64,000 bases of DNA from Sva-07 sp963716095 (GCA_963716095.1 CAVQSV010000015.1:62001-126000); one strand, 5' to 3'. Shown: positions 1-10,244, counted from the first letter of the stretch. Numbers and translations: made by a program. The notes: generated by a model not told the origin, from the letters alone.

Positions 1-1
1 T

Positions 2-839
2 TCGACACCCGCCCCAGCACCTGCTGCACCGGCCGGACCTCCTCCGGCAGCGCCGACACCGGCACCAGCACCGGGCCCTGCGCCCGCACCCGCCTCGGCG
101 TCTGGCCCTGCCCCGAGTGCGGGCGAGCGCGACACGACCGTGCCGTTGTCGAAGATCCGTCGTCTGACCGGCGATCACATGGTGATGAGCAAGGCGACCA
201 GCCCGCACGCCTTCAGCGTGGTCGAGGTCGACTTCGCCAACGTCGATGTCGTACGCGGCAAGGTCAAGTCCGAGTGGAAGGCCACTCACGGCTTCAGCCT
301 CACCTACCTGCCCTTCATCGCTCGGGCGGTCATCGATGGTCTGAGCGAGTTCCCGCACCTCAACGCCAGCGTCGGCGAATCCGACCTGATCGTGCACAAC
401 TACATCGATCTCGGCATCGCCGTCGACCTCGACTACGACGGGCTGCTCGCCCCGGTCGTCCGCGACGCCGAAACGAAGCGGCTCGCAGCGATCGCGTCGG
501 AGATCTCCGACCTTGCCGACCGGGCCCGCACCCGCAAGCTGAGCCCCGACGAGATCTCGGGGGGAACGCTTCACGCTCAGCAACAACGGCTCGGCCGGAT
601 CGGTGCTCACGATGCCGATCATCAACCAGCCGCAGGTGGCGATCATCTCGACCGACGCGATCGTGCGCAAGCCGGTGGTCACCAGTGGACCCGACGGCGG
701 CGAAGCCATCGCGATTCACCCGGTCGGCAACCTGGCCATGAGCTGGGACCACCGGGCATTCGACGGCGCCTACGCCGCCCGGTTCCTCGCCCGGGTCAAG
801 GAGATCCTCGAGACCAAGGACTGGTCGACCGAGCTCTGA
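2..839 (+). CDS. 2-oxoacid dehydrogenase E2 acyltransferase, 5'-partial, frameshifted
   Basis: C-terminal part of a dihydrolipoamide acyltransferase (E2 of a pyruvate or 2-oxoglutarate dehydrogenase complex), which transfers acyl groups from lipoyl-lysine to CoA. The window opens inside an Ala/Pro-rich flexible linker (about bases 2-125), followed by the catalytic domain from PLSKIRRLTGDHM onward. The active-site motif DHRAFDG (HxxxDG) lies near the end. The frame changes by one base at about 565-570: the upstream frame ends in ISGGT and the next frame resumes at the family's SNNGSAGS block, so one extra base is likely. The lipoyl and peripheral-subunit-binding domains are outside the window. 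LipB and LipA, which lipoylate E2, follow at once. SucB versus AceF cannot be decided here. Confidence 0.85.
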
Positions 840-853
840 CGCTCGGCCATGTC

Positions 854-1591
854 GTGACCGATCCGCTCCGCGTCCGGTGGCTGGGGCGCGTGCCCTACCG
901 CGAGGCGCTCGCGGTCCAATCGGCGCTCTTCGAACACGGCAGCGACCAGCACCTGTTGCTGCTCGAACACCCGCACGTGTTCACCCACGGCAAGCGGGCC
1001 GACCTCGCCACCAACCTGCGCTGCGAACCCGCAGCGGTCGGCGCTGAACTCGTCGCGGTCAAACGTGGCGGCGACATCACCTATCACGGGCCGGGCCAGC
1101 TGGTCGGCTACCCGATCGTCAATGTCGACAATCGGCTCGGTGCGTCCGACCACGTCTGCAACGTCGAGGGTCTGGTCATCGACGCCTTGGCCGAACTCGG
1201 CCTACCGAACGCGGGGCGCCTCGACGGTTTCGCCGGCGTGTGGCTCGACGTCGACCATCCCGACCCGGACGTGCACCCCCGCAAGATCTGCGCGATCGGC
1301 GTCCGGCTCGCCCACGGCCGGACGATGCACGGCTTTGCGCTCAACGTCACCACCGACATGGCGTACCTGCGCGAGCACATCGTGCCGTGCGGCATCGGCG
1401 ACAAGCCGGTCACCTCGCTCGTCGAGGAAGGCATCGAGGTGTCGATGGATGAGGTGGTCGACGTGATCGCCCGGCTCGCTGCCGAACGGTGGGCCGACGG
1501 CGCAGTCGAACGTCAGGACGTCGCCTGGAAGCACGCCGTCGACGGTCGCGACCTGTCGGCGTTCTCGCGCGGAGAGGGCCCCGGAGCGCAG
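854..1591 (+). CDS. lipB: LipB octanoyltransferase, N-terminal half of a LipB-LipA reading frame
   Basis: Octanoyl-ACP:protein N-octanoyltransferase, first step of de novo lipoylation. Visible family blocks are RGGDITYHGPGQLVGYP, the KICAIGVR segment with the catalytic lysine region, and the HGFALNV and CGIGDKPVTSL blocks with the conserved Cys. The GTG at 854, 15 bases after the E2 stop, is the first start in frame before RVRWLGRVPYREAL. No stop separates it from the LipA N-terminus: the same frame runs on through VKLVSDRAAARLEAAG to the RKPEWLR motif of LipA. I split the entry at the internal GTG 1592, but the sequence as given encodes one fused polypeptide. Confidence 0.85.
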
Positions 1592-2543
1592 GTGAAGCTG
1601 GTGTCCGATCGAGCCGCTGCTCGGCTCGAAGCCGCAGGCGTCACCGAGGGCTTGTCGATCGAGACGCGCAAGCCCGAGTGGCTGCGCCCCAAGGTCGAAC
1701 TCGGCGCCGGACGTGATGTCGCTGAAGAAGACGGTGCGCGACCTCGACCTCGTCACCGTGTGCGAGGACGCCGGCTGCCCGAACCTGTCCGAATGCTGGT
1801 CCGACGGCACCGCGACCTTCATGGTGCTGGGGGAACGGTGCACCCGGGCGTGCGGGTTCTGCCTGGTCGATACGAACAAGCCGCTCGCGCCGGCCGCTGA
1901 CGAGCCGACACGGGTTGCCGAGGCGATCGACCGGATGGGTCTCGACCACGCCGTGCTCACCATGGTGGCTCGTGACGATCTCGCCGACGGCGGCATGGCC
2001 CACGTCGCGGCGTGCGTCGAGGCGATCCGTCTGCGCCGCCCAGCCACCCGGATCGAGACGTTGATCTCCGACGTCAAGGGTGACGAGACTGCGCTCGATC
2101 TGTTGCTCGCCGTCCGCCCGGACGTGCTGAACCACAACGTCGAGACCGTCGCCCGACTGCAGCGAGCGGTCCGACCGTCGGCCGGCTACGCCCGTTCGCT
2201 CGGCGTGCTCGCTCGGGCGAAGGCGACTGGACTCACCACCAAGACCGGCTTCATGGTCGGCCTGGGTGAGACCGACGCCGAGATCGCCGGGTTGCTCGCC
2301 GACCTCGCCGACCTGGGGGTCGACATCGTCACGATCGGGCAGTACCTGCGTCCGACGTCGCATCACCTCCCGATCGTGCGCTACGCCGAACCGGCCGAAT
2401 TCGATCGGTGGAAGTACCTCGGCGAGTCGTTCGGGATCGGGCACGTCGAGGCGAGCCCACTCACCCGGTCGAGCTATCACGCCAAGGTCGCCGCCGAGTC
2501 GGTGGCGACTCCGGTCACGGTGTCCGCCCCGTCGATCTCGTGA
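1592..2543 (+). CDS. lipA: LipA lipoyl synthase, frameshifted, probably fused to LipB
   Basis: Radical-SAM lipoyl synthase, inserting two sulfurs into octanoyl-E2. The N-terminal RKPEWLRPK block is followed by the auxiliary-cluster cysteines in CEDAGCPNLSEC and the radical-SAM CTRACGFC motif (CxxxCxxC), then LNHNVETV and KTGFMVGLGET. The usual C-terminal RSSYHA motif is present. The frame changes at about 1705-1712, between VELGA and MSLKKTVRD, consistent with one extra base. A GTG at 1592 with GGAG five bases upstream could be an internal start, but it lies in the frame of LipB with no stop between. The stop (2541-2543) overlaps the GTG of the next gene. Confidence 0.88.
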
Positions 2544-3999
2544 CGCGGTGGTCTCCGGAGCAGGTCGAGGCGATCTCGCCGTCGCCGGCCGCGCTGAGCG
2601 CGGCGAGGCCGTTGGTCACTGTGACGAGGTGGGCCGGTCTCGGGTGCGACGAACGTGCGGTGTGGGGTTCGTGCCGCGGGAGCGGAGCCGAGCCGTACGA
2701 CTCGATGGTCGACCATGTCGGCGTCGTGTCCCGATGCACCTGCCCGAGCCGCCGCCATCCCTGCAAGCACGTCCTCGCTCTGCTGCTGTTGTGGACCAAC
2801 GGCGACGTCCCCGACGCCACCGCCCCAGCGGGCGTCGCCGCCTGGCTGGAAACGCACTCACCACCCGCGAAGGTGTCCGACCCCCGAAGGGGGTCTGACA
2901 CCACCCCAACCTCGAAGAGCGCAGCGCCGTCCCCGGCAGCCGACGGGAACAGCAGCAACGAGGTGCCAGCCAACCAGGTGCCAGCCGACGAGGTGCCAGC
3001 GGACGAAGGGACGCGGTCGAGGACGCCCCTCCAGACGAGACGCCGGACCGGGATCGGGCGCGTGACGAGCGGGTCGAGCGGATGTTCGCGGGCCTCACCG
3101 AACTCGATCGGTGGCTCGACGACCGGATGCGCACCGGTCTTGCCGACCCGGCGCTCGCGAAGTATTCGACGTGGGACGACCTTGCTGCCCGTCTGGTCGA
3201 CGCGCAAGCCGGCAGTCTCGCCAATCGGATCCGGCGGCTCGCCGGCCTCGTCGGCGCCTCGCCCGACTGGCACAGTGACGTGCTCGCCGAACTCGGGCTG
3301 CTGCATCTGCTGTCGCAGGCGGGGCGCCGACTCGGTTCGCTGCCCGGCCCGCTGGCCGATGCCGTGGCGACCACCGTCGGTTGGCAGGTCCGTCAGGCCG
3401 ACGTGCTCGCCGGTGTGCCCGACAGCGACACGTGGATCGTGGCGGCCCGCAGCGACACGCGGGAGGACCGCATCGAGGTGCGCCGCCACTGGCTGCGCGG
3501 TGCCACGTCGGGCCGATGGGCGCTGCTGCTGTCGTTCGCTGCGTATCGTCAGAGCCTCGACACGTCGTTGACGGTCGGCACCGCGGTGGCTGCCGACCTT
3601 CACCGCTACCCGGGGCCGGCGCTGCGTGCGCTGGTGGGTACCCGCCACGGCGAGCCGATCGAACCCGCTCGACCACCCGCCGTCGGTGTCACCGCTGCGT
3701 GTGACGAGATCGGAACGCTGCTGGTCGCCGAACCGTGGCTCGACCGGGTCCCGTTCACCGTCACCGCCTCGGTCGCCGTCGACGGCAATCGGTTCGCGCT
3801 CACCGACACCTCGGGCACGCTGCCGCTGATCGCAGCGGGCCGATCGCTCGCCACGCTGTTGGCGGTCGCCGGCGGCGAGACGGTCGACGTCACCTGCGAG
3901 TGGACGCCACACGGTGTCGTTCCGCTCACCCTCCACGTCGCCGACCGGTCGATCGACATCGGACCGCGTGCCGACGACTCGTTCGTGAGCGCCGCATGA
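2540..3999 (+). CDS. SWIM zinc-finger protein, frameshifted
   Basis: First gene of the SWIM/DUF5691/MoxR/DUF5682/VWA cluster. The GTG at 2540 overlaps the lipA stop (GTGA). Around residues 70-85 lies a SWIM zinc finger, CTCPSRRHPCKH (CxCx(n)CxH), a fold for nucleic-acid or protein binding. A low-complexity linker follows. It contains a translated palindrome (2872-2902) and three 15-base tandem repeats read as EVPAN/QVPAD/EVPAD. One base appears to be missing at about 3013 (an expected GGG read as GG); the frame then continues as VEDAPPDETPDRDRARDERVERMFAG to the stop at 3999. The roughly 300-residue C-terminal part has no domain I can name. Total about 486 residues, in the range of SWIM proteins that accompany MoxR/VWA genes. 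Confidence 0.8.
2872..2902. repeat. 31-bp palindrome of the GTC-GAC family, inside a coding linker
   Basis: GGTGTCCGACCCCC, a GAA spacer, then GGGGGTCTGACACC: 14-base arms with one mismatch. It combines the GGTGTC..GACACC and GGGTC..GACCC cores seen in the other copies at 18.7, 26.0, 29.1, 33.6 and 54.0 kb. It is translated in frame (KVSDPRRGSDTT) in the SWIM gene linker. Confidence 0.75.
2960..3004 (+). repeat. Three 15-bp tandem repeats in the SWIM gene linker
   Basis: Three units of (G/C)AGGTGCCAGCCRAC type start at 2960, 2975 and 2990 and differ at a few bases. They keep the reading frame and encode a Val-Pro-Ala-Asp/Asn repeat just before the apparent frameshift. Confidence 0.8.
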
Positions 4000-4056
4000 C
4001 GCACCCGGCGAGCAGATGCCCGGGGCCGCGGCGATGGTCTGTGGTCGGATCCGGGT

Positions 4057-4086
4057 GGGGCGGGTCACCCGTTCTGCAACGCAAAC
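4057..4086. repeat. Intergenic repeat, GGGCGGGTCACCC...CTGCAACGCAAAC type
   Basis: The stretch GGGCGGGTCACCC followed by CTGCAACGCAAAC is shared, with small differences in the middle, with 63058-63091. It sits in the 103-base gap between the SWIM and DUF5691-like genes. Only two copies are in this window. Confidence 0.5.
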
Positions 4087-4102
4087 GTGGGTGGAGGTGA
4101 CG

Positions 4103-4921
4103 GTGGGGGACGGTGCAACGGCGGCAGATCACTGGCGCGAGCTGGTTGCCGTGGCGATGCTCGGGACGGATCGACGCAACCCGCCCGAGCCGACGGGCGT
4201 GATCGCTGATCTCGTCGACGACACGGTCCGCTCCACGCCGTCGGAGCGGATGCTCGCCCAGGTGGCGGCGACGGTCGCCGTGCGCCGCGCCGGCGTGCTT
4301 CCCGGCCCGGCCCGTGCGCCGATCGCGGGTCCCGACGTCGGACGACCGGCCGGTCTGCGTGCCGGCTGCGGCCGATCGCTGGCACCACCTGATCTCGTCA
4401 TGGCCGGTGCTCGAGGACGAGTGGATGCTGACGCTGCTGACCAACGGCTGGCGGGTGCCACCCGACCTCGTGCCGGAACTGCTCACCCGTCATCGCAGCG
4501 ATCCGATCCGCCGGGTCCGCGCCGAGTTGGCCTGCGGACCGCTCGCCGGCTGGCTCGTCGGCCACCTCCCGGATCTGGCCGCACAGCGGCGCCGCGAGCT
4601 CGCAGCCAAATCCGTCGGCCGACGACATCGCCGAGTTGCCGCTCCTGCCGATCCCGCCCGACCTGGAACCGCTGCTGCACGCCGACGGCGGCCCCGTGGC
4701 CCGACAACTCGCGGGTGCAATCGACGCGGGAACGCTCGTCCACGCCCACCGGGCCGTGTTGATCAACCTGGTCGCTCGCATGCGCCCCGATGCGCTCGGC
4801 GACGTTGCGGCGGCACTCGAAGCCGTCGACGGTGGTTCGGTCGGGTTTGCGTTGGCGTCGGTGCTCGCCGACCTCGCACGACACCCGCGAGCGCATGCTC
4901 GACGAACTCTCGGTCGGCTGA
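4103..4921 (+). CDS. DUF5691-like protein, three frameshifts
   Basis: Second gene of the MoxR/VWA cluster. Rejoining frames gives a protein of about 270 residues starting MGDGATAADHWRELVAVAMLGTDRR, with WHHLISSWPVLEDEWMLTLL in the middle and DTRERMLDELSVG at the end. These features and the gene order match the DUF5691 family, helical proteins of unknown function found beside SWIM, MoxR and VWA genes. The chosen GTG 4103 has GGAGG five bases upstream; GTG 4091 and 4097 are alternatives. Apparent single extra bases lie at about 4327, 4607 and 4880. After the last, the frame ends in TGA at 4919-4921. The family assignment is from memory of sequence and context, not from a search. Confidence 0.6.
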
Positions 4922-5011
4922 CCCCAGCGAGCGATGAGCGAACTGGCCGTATGCGGTGGCTTCGCTCATCGCTCGGCACGCTGAGGCGCGAACTACGTGA
5001 CACCCGATGGG

Positions 5012-5017
5012 TAGCGT
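5012..5017 (+). promoter_or_regulatory. Probable -10 box (TAGCGT), leaderless moxR promoter
   Basis: TAGCGT ends eight bases before the ATG at 5026, the spacing expected for a leaderless actinobacterial transcript. The gap to the previous gene (104 bases) leaves room for a promoter, so moxR, DUF5682 and VWA may form their own unit. Confidence 0.5.
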
Positions 5018-5025
5018 CACCGTCG

Positions 5026-6126
5026 ATGAGTGCAACGGTCCCTTCCGGCGACGTCCTGCGTCCGCACGCCGAGCACCAGTACGCGGACGAACTGTCGGTG
5101 CTCGCCGCACTCGACGACCGCGAACGCCCGCCGGGTTGGCAGCTGTCGCCGTGGGCGGTCGTGCGATACCTCCTCGGCGGTGAGCTGTCCGACGGCACGG
5201 TGATCTCGCCGAAGTACGTCGGCCAGCAACGACTGATCGAGATCGCCGTGGCCACGCTGGCCACCGACCGGGCGCTCCTGCTGTTGGGCGTGCCGGGCAC
5301 GGCGAAGACCTGGGTGAGCGAGCACCTCGCCGCAGCGATCAGCGGCGACTCGACACTGCTCGTCCAGGGCACCGCCGGCACCACCGAGGAGACGTTGCGC
5401 TACGGCTGGAACTATGCCCGCCTGCTCGCAGAAGGTCCCAGTACGGCTGCGCTCGTCCCCGGCCCGATCTACCGGGGGATGGAGCGTGGAGCGATCGTGC
5501 GCGTCGAGGAACTCACCCGCATGCCGCCCGAGGTGCAGGACGCGCTCGTGACCGTGCTGTCCGAGAAGGTGCTGCCGGTGCCCGAACTCGACACCGAAGT
5601 CGCAGCCGTGCGCGGCTTCAACGTGATCGCCACCGCCAACGATCGTGACCGCGGCGTCAACGACCTGTCGAGCGCACTGCGTCGTCGCTTCAACACCGTG
5701 GTGCTCCCGCTGCCGGCCACGATCGACGAGGAGATCGCCATCGTCAGCCGGCGCGTCGGCGAACTCGGTGTGGCGCTGGCGCTGCCCGAGGTTCCGGCAG
5801 CCGCCGACGAGATCCGTCGCGTCGTCACCGTGTTCCGCGAGCTCCGCTCCGGGCTCACCGAGGACGAGCGCAACAGCGTCAAGATCCCGACCGGCACGCT
5901 GTCGACAGCCGAAGCGATCTCGGTGGTCACCAACGGTCTCGCCCTCGCAGCACACTTCGGTGACGGCGAGCTGCGATCCACCGATGTCGCTGCCGGCATC
6001 GTCGGCGCAGTGGTGAGCGACCCGGTGCACGACGGCGTCGCGTGGCGTGAGTACCTCGAAGCCGTGGTTCGTGACCGCCCCGGATGGGACGACTTCTACG
6101 ACGCCTGCCGCGCCCTCGACGCGTGA
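5026..6126 (+). CDS. MoxR-family AAA+ ATPase
   Basis: MoxR-type AAA+ ATPase of 366 residues, intact. Walker A GVPGTAKT is at residues 88-95; Walker B reads IVRVEEL near residue 162, followed by MPPEVQDALVTVLSEK; sensor 1 is in NVIATANDRD; the arginine region is LRRRFN. MoxR ATPases act as chaperone-like remodelers and usually pair with a VWA (MIDAS) protein, which is encoded two genes downstream. The ATG start is eight bases after a TAGCGT box. The stop overlaps the GTG of the DUF5682-like gene, implying translational coupling. Confidence 0.93.
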   Translation: MSATVPSGDVLRPHAEHQYADELSVLAALDDRERPPGWQLSPWAVVRYLLGGELSDGTVISPKYVGQQRLIEIAVATLATDRALLLLGVPGTAKTWVSEHLAAAISGDSTLLVQGTAGTTEETLRYGWNYARLLAEGPSTAALVPGPIYRGMERGAIVRVEELTRMPPEVQDALVTVLSEKVLPVPELDTEVAAVRGFNVIATANDRDRGVNDLSSALRRRFNTVVLPLPATIDEEIAIVSRRVGELGVALALPEVPAAADEIRRVVTVFRELRSGLTEDERNSVKIPTGTLSTAEAISVVTNGLALAAHFGDGELRSTDVAAGIVGAVVSDPVHDGVAWREYLEAVVRDRPGWDDFYDACRALDA

Positions 6127-8361
6127 CCATCCACCTGCTCGGCATCCGCCACCACGGTCCGGGCTCGGCCCGCTCGGTGCTGCGCCGCGCTCGACGAGGT
6201 GCAACCCGACATCGTGCTGGTCGAGGCGCCCGCCGATGTCGACTCGGCACTGCAGTGGGTGGGCGCCCCGGGCCTGGTCCCCCCGGTCGCACTGCTCACC
6301 TACGTGCCCGCGGAGCCCGGGCGCGCCGCATTCGCCCCATTCGCCACGTTCAGCCCCGAGTGGCAGGCGATCTGCTGGGCCAACGACGTCGACGTCGAAG
6401 TGCACGCCATCGACCTGCCGTTGGCGGTCACCCTCGCGGCGGTCGGCGACGATGATGCTTCGCTCGTCGCCGAGTCGGCGCCGCCCGACCCGTTGCGCGA
6501 GCTCGCAGCAGCTGCCGGCGACCCCGATCCCGAACGATGGTGGGAGGACGTCATCGAGCACCGAGGCGACGGCGCGCCGGCGTTCGACGCCGTCGCCGAG
6601 GCGATGTCGGCCGCTCGCGACGGATTCGTACCGACGCAACGCGAGCTGCAACGCGAAGCGCACATGCGTCGAGCGATCCGCGCTGCTCGGCGGGCCGGTC
6701 ACACCGACATCGTCGTGGTCTGCGGGGCCTGGCACGTACCGGCGCTCGACATCGATGCTCCGGGGGTGCCGAACGCTTCGACCGACACCGCCACACTGCG
6801 CGGGCTGCCCAAGGTGAAGACGGCGGTGGCCTGGGTGCCGTGGACGCATCGTCGGCTGGCTGCCGGATCGGGATACTCCGCCGGTGTCGAGAGCCCTGGC
6901 TGGTATCGCCACGTCTTCGATCATCCGGGCAGCGACGGGGTCGCACGCTTCTTCGTCGACGCAGCGCGTCTGGTGCGTGAACGAGGTGGCGCTGCGTCGC
7001 CCGACCATCTGATTGCCGGCACCCGGCTCGCCGAGTCGTTGGCGGCGATGCGGGGACGACCACGGGTCGGATTGGCCGAGGTGCTCGATGCCGCCGACGC
7101 CGTGATGGGCGGACTCGACCTGGTGCAGCGCGAGTTGGTCGTCGGCGATCAGCTCGGCACGGTGCCCGAATCGGCGCCGCAGGTGCCGCTCGCTCGCGAT
7201 GTCGCCAGAGCGCAGAAGTCGGCGCGACTGCCCCCTCGGGCAGAGGCCGCAGTCGTCGAGGTCGACCTGCGGACGCCGACGGGTCTACGCAAGTCGCATC
7301 TGCTGCACCGGCTCGTGGTGCTCGGTGTGCCGTGGGGCTCGGTGGTCGAGGGCCGAGGTTCGTCGGGCACGTTTCGCGAGACCTGGGAAGTGCAGTGGGA
7401 TCCCGAACTGTCGGTGCGACTGATCGAGCGGGCCGGCTACGGCACCACGCTCGAGTCGGCTGCTTCGGCTCGGCTGCTCGAGCGGATCGCAGGTGCAACC
7501 GGCATCGTCGAGTTGGTGGGCATCATCACCGCGTCGCTCTTCGCGAACCTTCCGCAGGCGGTCGAGCCGGCAGTCCAGCGCCTCGCCAGTCGGGCGGCCA
7601 CCGACCCGGATGTCGGTCGGCTCCTCGACGCGCTGCCGGCGTTGGCCGAGGCGCTGCGCTACGGCGACGTCCGCGCCACCGATGCCGGCGCACTCCGCGA
7701 GGTCGTCGACGGCCTCGTCGTGCGGATTCTCGCCGGTGTCGTGGCATCGGCGCGCTCGCTCGACGACGAAGGTGCAGCTGTCCTGGTCGAACGCCTCACC
7801 GGGTTGCAGGGGGCGCTGGCGGTGCTCGACCACCCGGCGCGCCGTCACGGACTCCCCATCGTGCTGGTCGAACTGACCACCGGTGCCGGGCACGGGCTGG
7901 TCCAGGGCCGCTCGGCCCGGCTGCTCCACGACGCCGGGGTGTGGTCGGCCGATGCGGTGCAGCGCCGGTTCTCGCAGGCGCTGTCGGCCGGTACGCCACC
8001 AGCCAGCGGCGCAGCGTTCGTCGAGGGGTTCCTGGCCGGTTCGGGATCGGTGCTGCTCCACGACGCCGAGCTGCTCGCCGTACTCGACGGTTGGGTGTCA
8101 TCGCTGCGCCCGGACGCGTTCGACGATGTCGTGGCACTGCTGCGGCGCACGTTCGGAGCATTCGAAGCGGCCGAACGTCGCCAGCTGATGCGATTGCTGA
8201 TGGGCTTGGGTGTCGAGCGAGTGAACGGCTTCGGTGCCGACGTCGATCCGGCGCGCGCCACTGCAGCGCTGGCCACGGTGCGGCACATGCTCGGCCTCGC
8301 GCTCGTCGGGTCCGCCGCCGACGCGTCCCCACCCGACCCGAGCGTCCGGAGTGGTCGATGA
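6123..8361 (+). CDS. DUF5682-like protein, one frameshift
   Basis: About 745 residues, starting at GTG 6123 inside the moxR stop (GTGA). The N-terminus reads MTIHLLGIRHHGPGSARSV; an extra base at about 6188 moves the frame to LDEVQPDIVLVEAPADVDSA. The GIRHHGPG and VLVEAP blocks and a later VVCGAWHVPAL block recall the ChaN/TraB/Tiki-like fold (GxxH...E...H), and gene order fits DUF5682. The C-terminal two-thirds are alpha-helical, Ala/Leu-rich and without recognised motifs. No signal peptide or membrane segment, so probably cytoplasmic. Biochemical role unknown. The 3' end overlaps the VWA start (ATGA). Confidence 0.65.
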
Positions 8362-9693
8362 CTGCGCAGCCGACGGTGTCGGAGGTCGAGCGGCGTCGCC
8401 GCTGGCGGCTGCTGCTCGGTCCAGCGGTCGACGACGTGTGGACTGACGCCGACAGCCAAGCGGCGCGTGACCAGCACGGCGCCGGCGATGCTGATGCAGC
8501 CGAGGGCGATGGGGCCGATGGCGACGGGTCGACCGCGACGGGGCCAGTGGGGGAACGGAGCTGACGGGGCCGATGGGGCGAACGGTGATGGCGGAGTCGG
8601 CGCATCCGCTGCGCCGGCTGCGGCGTCGAGCGGTGGGTCGACGGGTCCCGGACTGCGCGGTGACGATCGTCGGATCGATGCTGCGCTCGGCGCGCTGTAC
8701 GACCGTGGCGAGGCGGCCGGTCGAGGCACGGGCCGCAGCGGCGGGCTGAGTCGGTCGAAGCCCTCGGTGATGCGATGGTTGGGGGACATCCGCCGGTACT
8801 TCCCGACCCCGGTGGTGCAGATCCTGCAGCGCGACGCTGTCGAACGTCTCGATCTGCGCCAGCTGCTCCTCGAACCCGAACTGCTCCAGAGCGTCGAGCC
8901 GGACATCCATCTGGTCACCTTGCTCGTCGAACTCAACCGTCACCTCCCCGACGAGACTCGAGCGACCGCCCGCCAGGTGATCGCCCAGGTGCTCGCCGAT
9001 CTCGAACAACGCTTGTCCGACCACACCCGCCAAGCCGTCAGAGGAGCGCTGTCGCGTTCGGCGCGCACCCGGCGACCGCGACCCGGCGACATCGACTGGC
9101 CCACCACGATCGCCGCCAACCTGCGGCACTGGATCCCGGAGCATCGCACGGTCGTGCCGGAGCGGCTGGTCGGCCACGGGCGTCGCCAGCGCAGCCTCGC
9201 CCGCGACGTGATCATCGCGGTCGACCAATCGGGTTCGATGGCCGACAGCGTGGTCTACGCGTCGCTGTTCGGTGGCGTGCTCGCCCAACTCCCAGCGCTG
9301 CGGACGTCGTTCGTTGCGTTCGACACGGCGGTGACCGACCTCACCGCCTCGCTCCACGATCCCGTCGAAGTCCTGTTCGGGGTGCAGCTCGGCGGCGGCA
9401 CCGACATCGCCAACGCGCTCACCTACTGCCAACAGCTGATCGAACGGCCGCGTGAATCCGTGCTGTTCCTGGTCAGCGACCTCTACGAGGGCGGAAGCGC
9501 CGAGGTGATGCGGCGACGCGTGCACGAGCTCGTCGAGTCCGGCGTCGTCGTCATCGTGGTCCTGGCACTCAGCGACGACGGAACGCCCGCCCACGATCAC
9601 GATCACGCAGCCGCGCTCGCCGTGCTGGGCGCCACGGTGCTGTCGTCGACGCCCGCCGAGTTCCCGGCGATCCTTGCGGATGCATTGCGGTGA
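8358..9693 (+). CDS. VWA-domain protein (CoxE-like), one frameshift
   Basis: Last gene of the cluster, about 445 residues, starting at ATG 8358 overlapping the previous stop. An N-terminal segment (TVSEVERRRRWRLLLG) leads to an Ala/Gly/Asp-rich low-complexity linker. In a GGGGG run at about 8550 one extra base moves the frame. The VWA domain follows: the MIDAS motif DQSGSMADS (DxSxS) is near residue 288, with GGGTDI and LVSDLYEG supplying the other metal-site residues. VWA proteins of this kind are metal-dependent partners of MoxR ATPases. A C-terminal His/Asp cluster (DHDHD) is unusual. A GNGADGADGANGDGG stretch in the linker is repeat-like. Confidence 0.85.
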
Positions 9694-9710
9694 TCCGACG
9701 TCTCGGGCAC

Positions 9711-9716
9711 TAGCGT
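9711..9716 (+). promoter_or_regulatory. Probable -10 box (TAGCGT) for the Nfu-N gene
   Basis: TAGCGT lies nine bases before ATG 9726. It is the same hexamer as at 5012 and 10239, and no Shine-Dalgarno sequence is evident between it and the start codon. Confidence 0.45.
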
Positions 9717-9725
9717 TTGTGCACC

Positions 9726-10184
9726 ATGGGTCAGTTGGTCGCCGTCACCGAGAAGCCGAGTTCGACACGCGGAGTCGTTCGCTTCGAGATCAATCGCAGC
9801 CTGTCCGGGATGGGCCACGAGCACTTCGAGTCGACGGCCGACGCCTGGGGGAACACCCCGTCGGACGAGCTGGCCCGACGGATGTTCGCCACCGGGCAGG
9901 TCGACGCCGTGCACGTGTACGGCAACATCATCACCGTCGACCTCGAGAAGGGCCACGATTCCGAGGGTCTCGCCGACATCATCCGCGAGATGTACCAGTA
10001 CTGGAAGCCCGGGGTCGAGCCGCCGAGTTTCGAGGACCTGCAGCCCGAGGAGCCCGAAGCAGCTCCCTCCGGCGACGGTGGCGGCGGCGGCGCCGAGCTG
10101 TCGGAAGCAGCCAAGCGGGTTCCTGCGCACCTGCTCGATCGGAGTCGGTTGGGCCGCGAGCGCTGGAACGCCAAACAGGGCTGA
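9726..10184 (+). CDS. NifU N-terminal-like (Nfu_N) domain protein
   Basis: A 152-residue protein. The first 95 residues resemble the Nfu/NifU N-terminal domain: RFEINRSLSG, a short SPLA-like helix (TPSDELARRMFATG), VDAVHVYGNIITVDL and a C-terminal helix ending MYQYWKPG. The second half is a Pro/Glu-rich then Gly-rich linker with a basic tail. The Fe-S-binding CxxC domain of full NifU is absent. It may assist iron-sulfur cluster proteins, but this is inferred from the fold only. It follows the VWA gene by 32 bases with its own promoter-like box. Confidence 0.7.
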   Translation: MGQLVAVTEKPSSTRGVVRFEINRSLSGMGHEHFESTADAWGNTPSDELARRMFATGQVDAVHVYGNIITVDLEKGHDSEGLADIIREMYQYWKPGVEPPSFEDLQPEEPEAAPSGDGGGGGAELSEAAKRVPAHLLDRSRLGRERWNAKQG

Positions 10185-10238
10185 CGCGCAGGCGAAGACA
10201 TCGCGAGCACGGTTGGGCGCGCTCGGGTGTGGTGGGCC

Positions 10239-10244
10239 TAGCGT
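10239..10244 (+). promoter_or_regulatory. Probable -10 box (TAGCGT) upstream of the B12 regulator
   Basis: TAGCGT in a CTAGCGT context identical to that at 9710-9716. It is 30 bases before ATG 10275, so transcription may begin between it and the start, or at an earlier in-frame codon. Confidence 0.35.

Noticed and set aside
2872..2902. Terminator inside the SWIM gene
   Set aside because: It is translated in frame and lacks a T-run; it matches the dispersed repeat family instead.
8098..9606. Minus-strand ORF opposite the VWA gene
   Set aside because: No family features; the plus strand shows a MIDAS motif and coupled genes.
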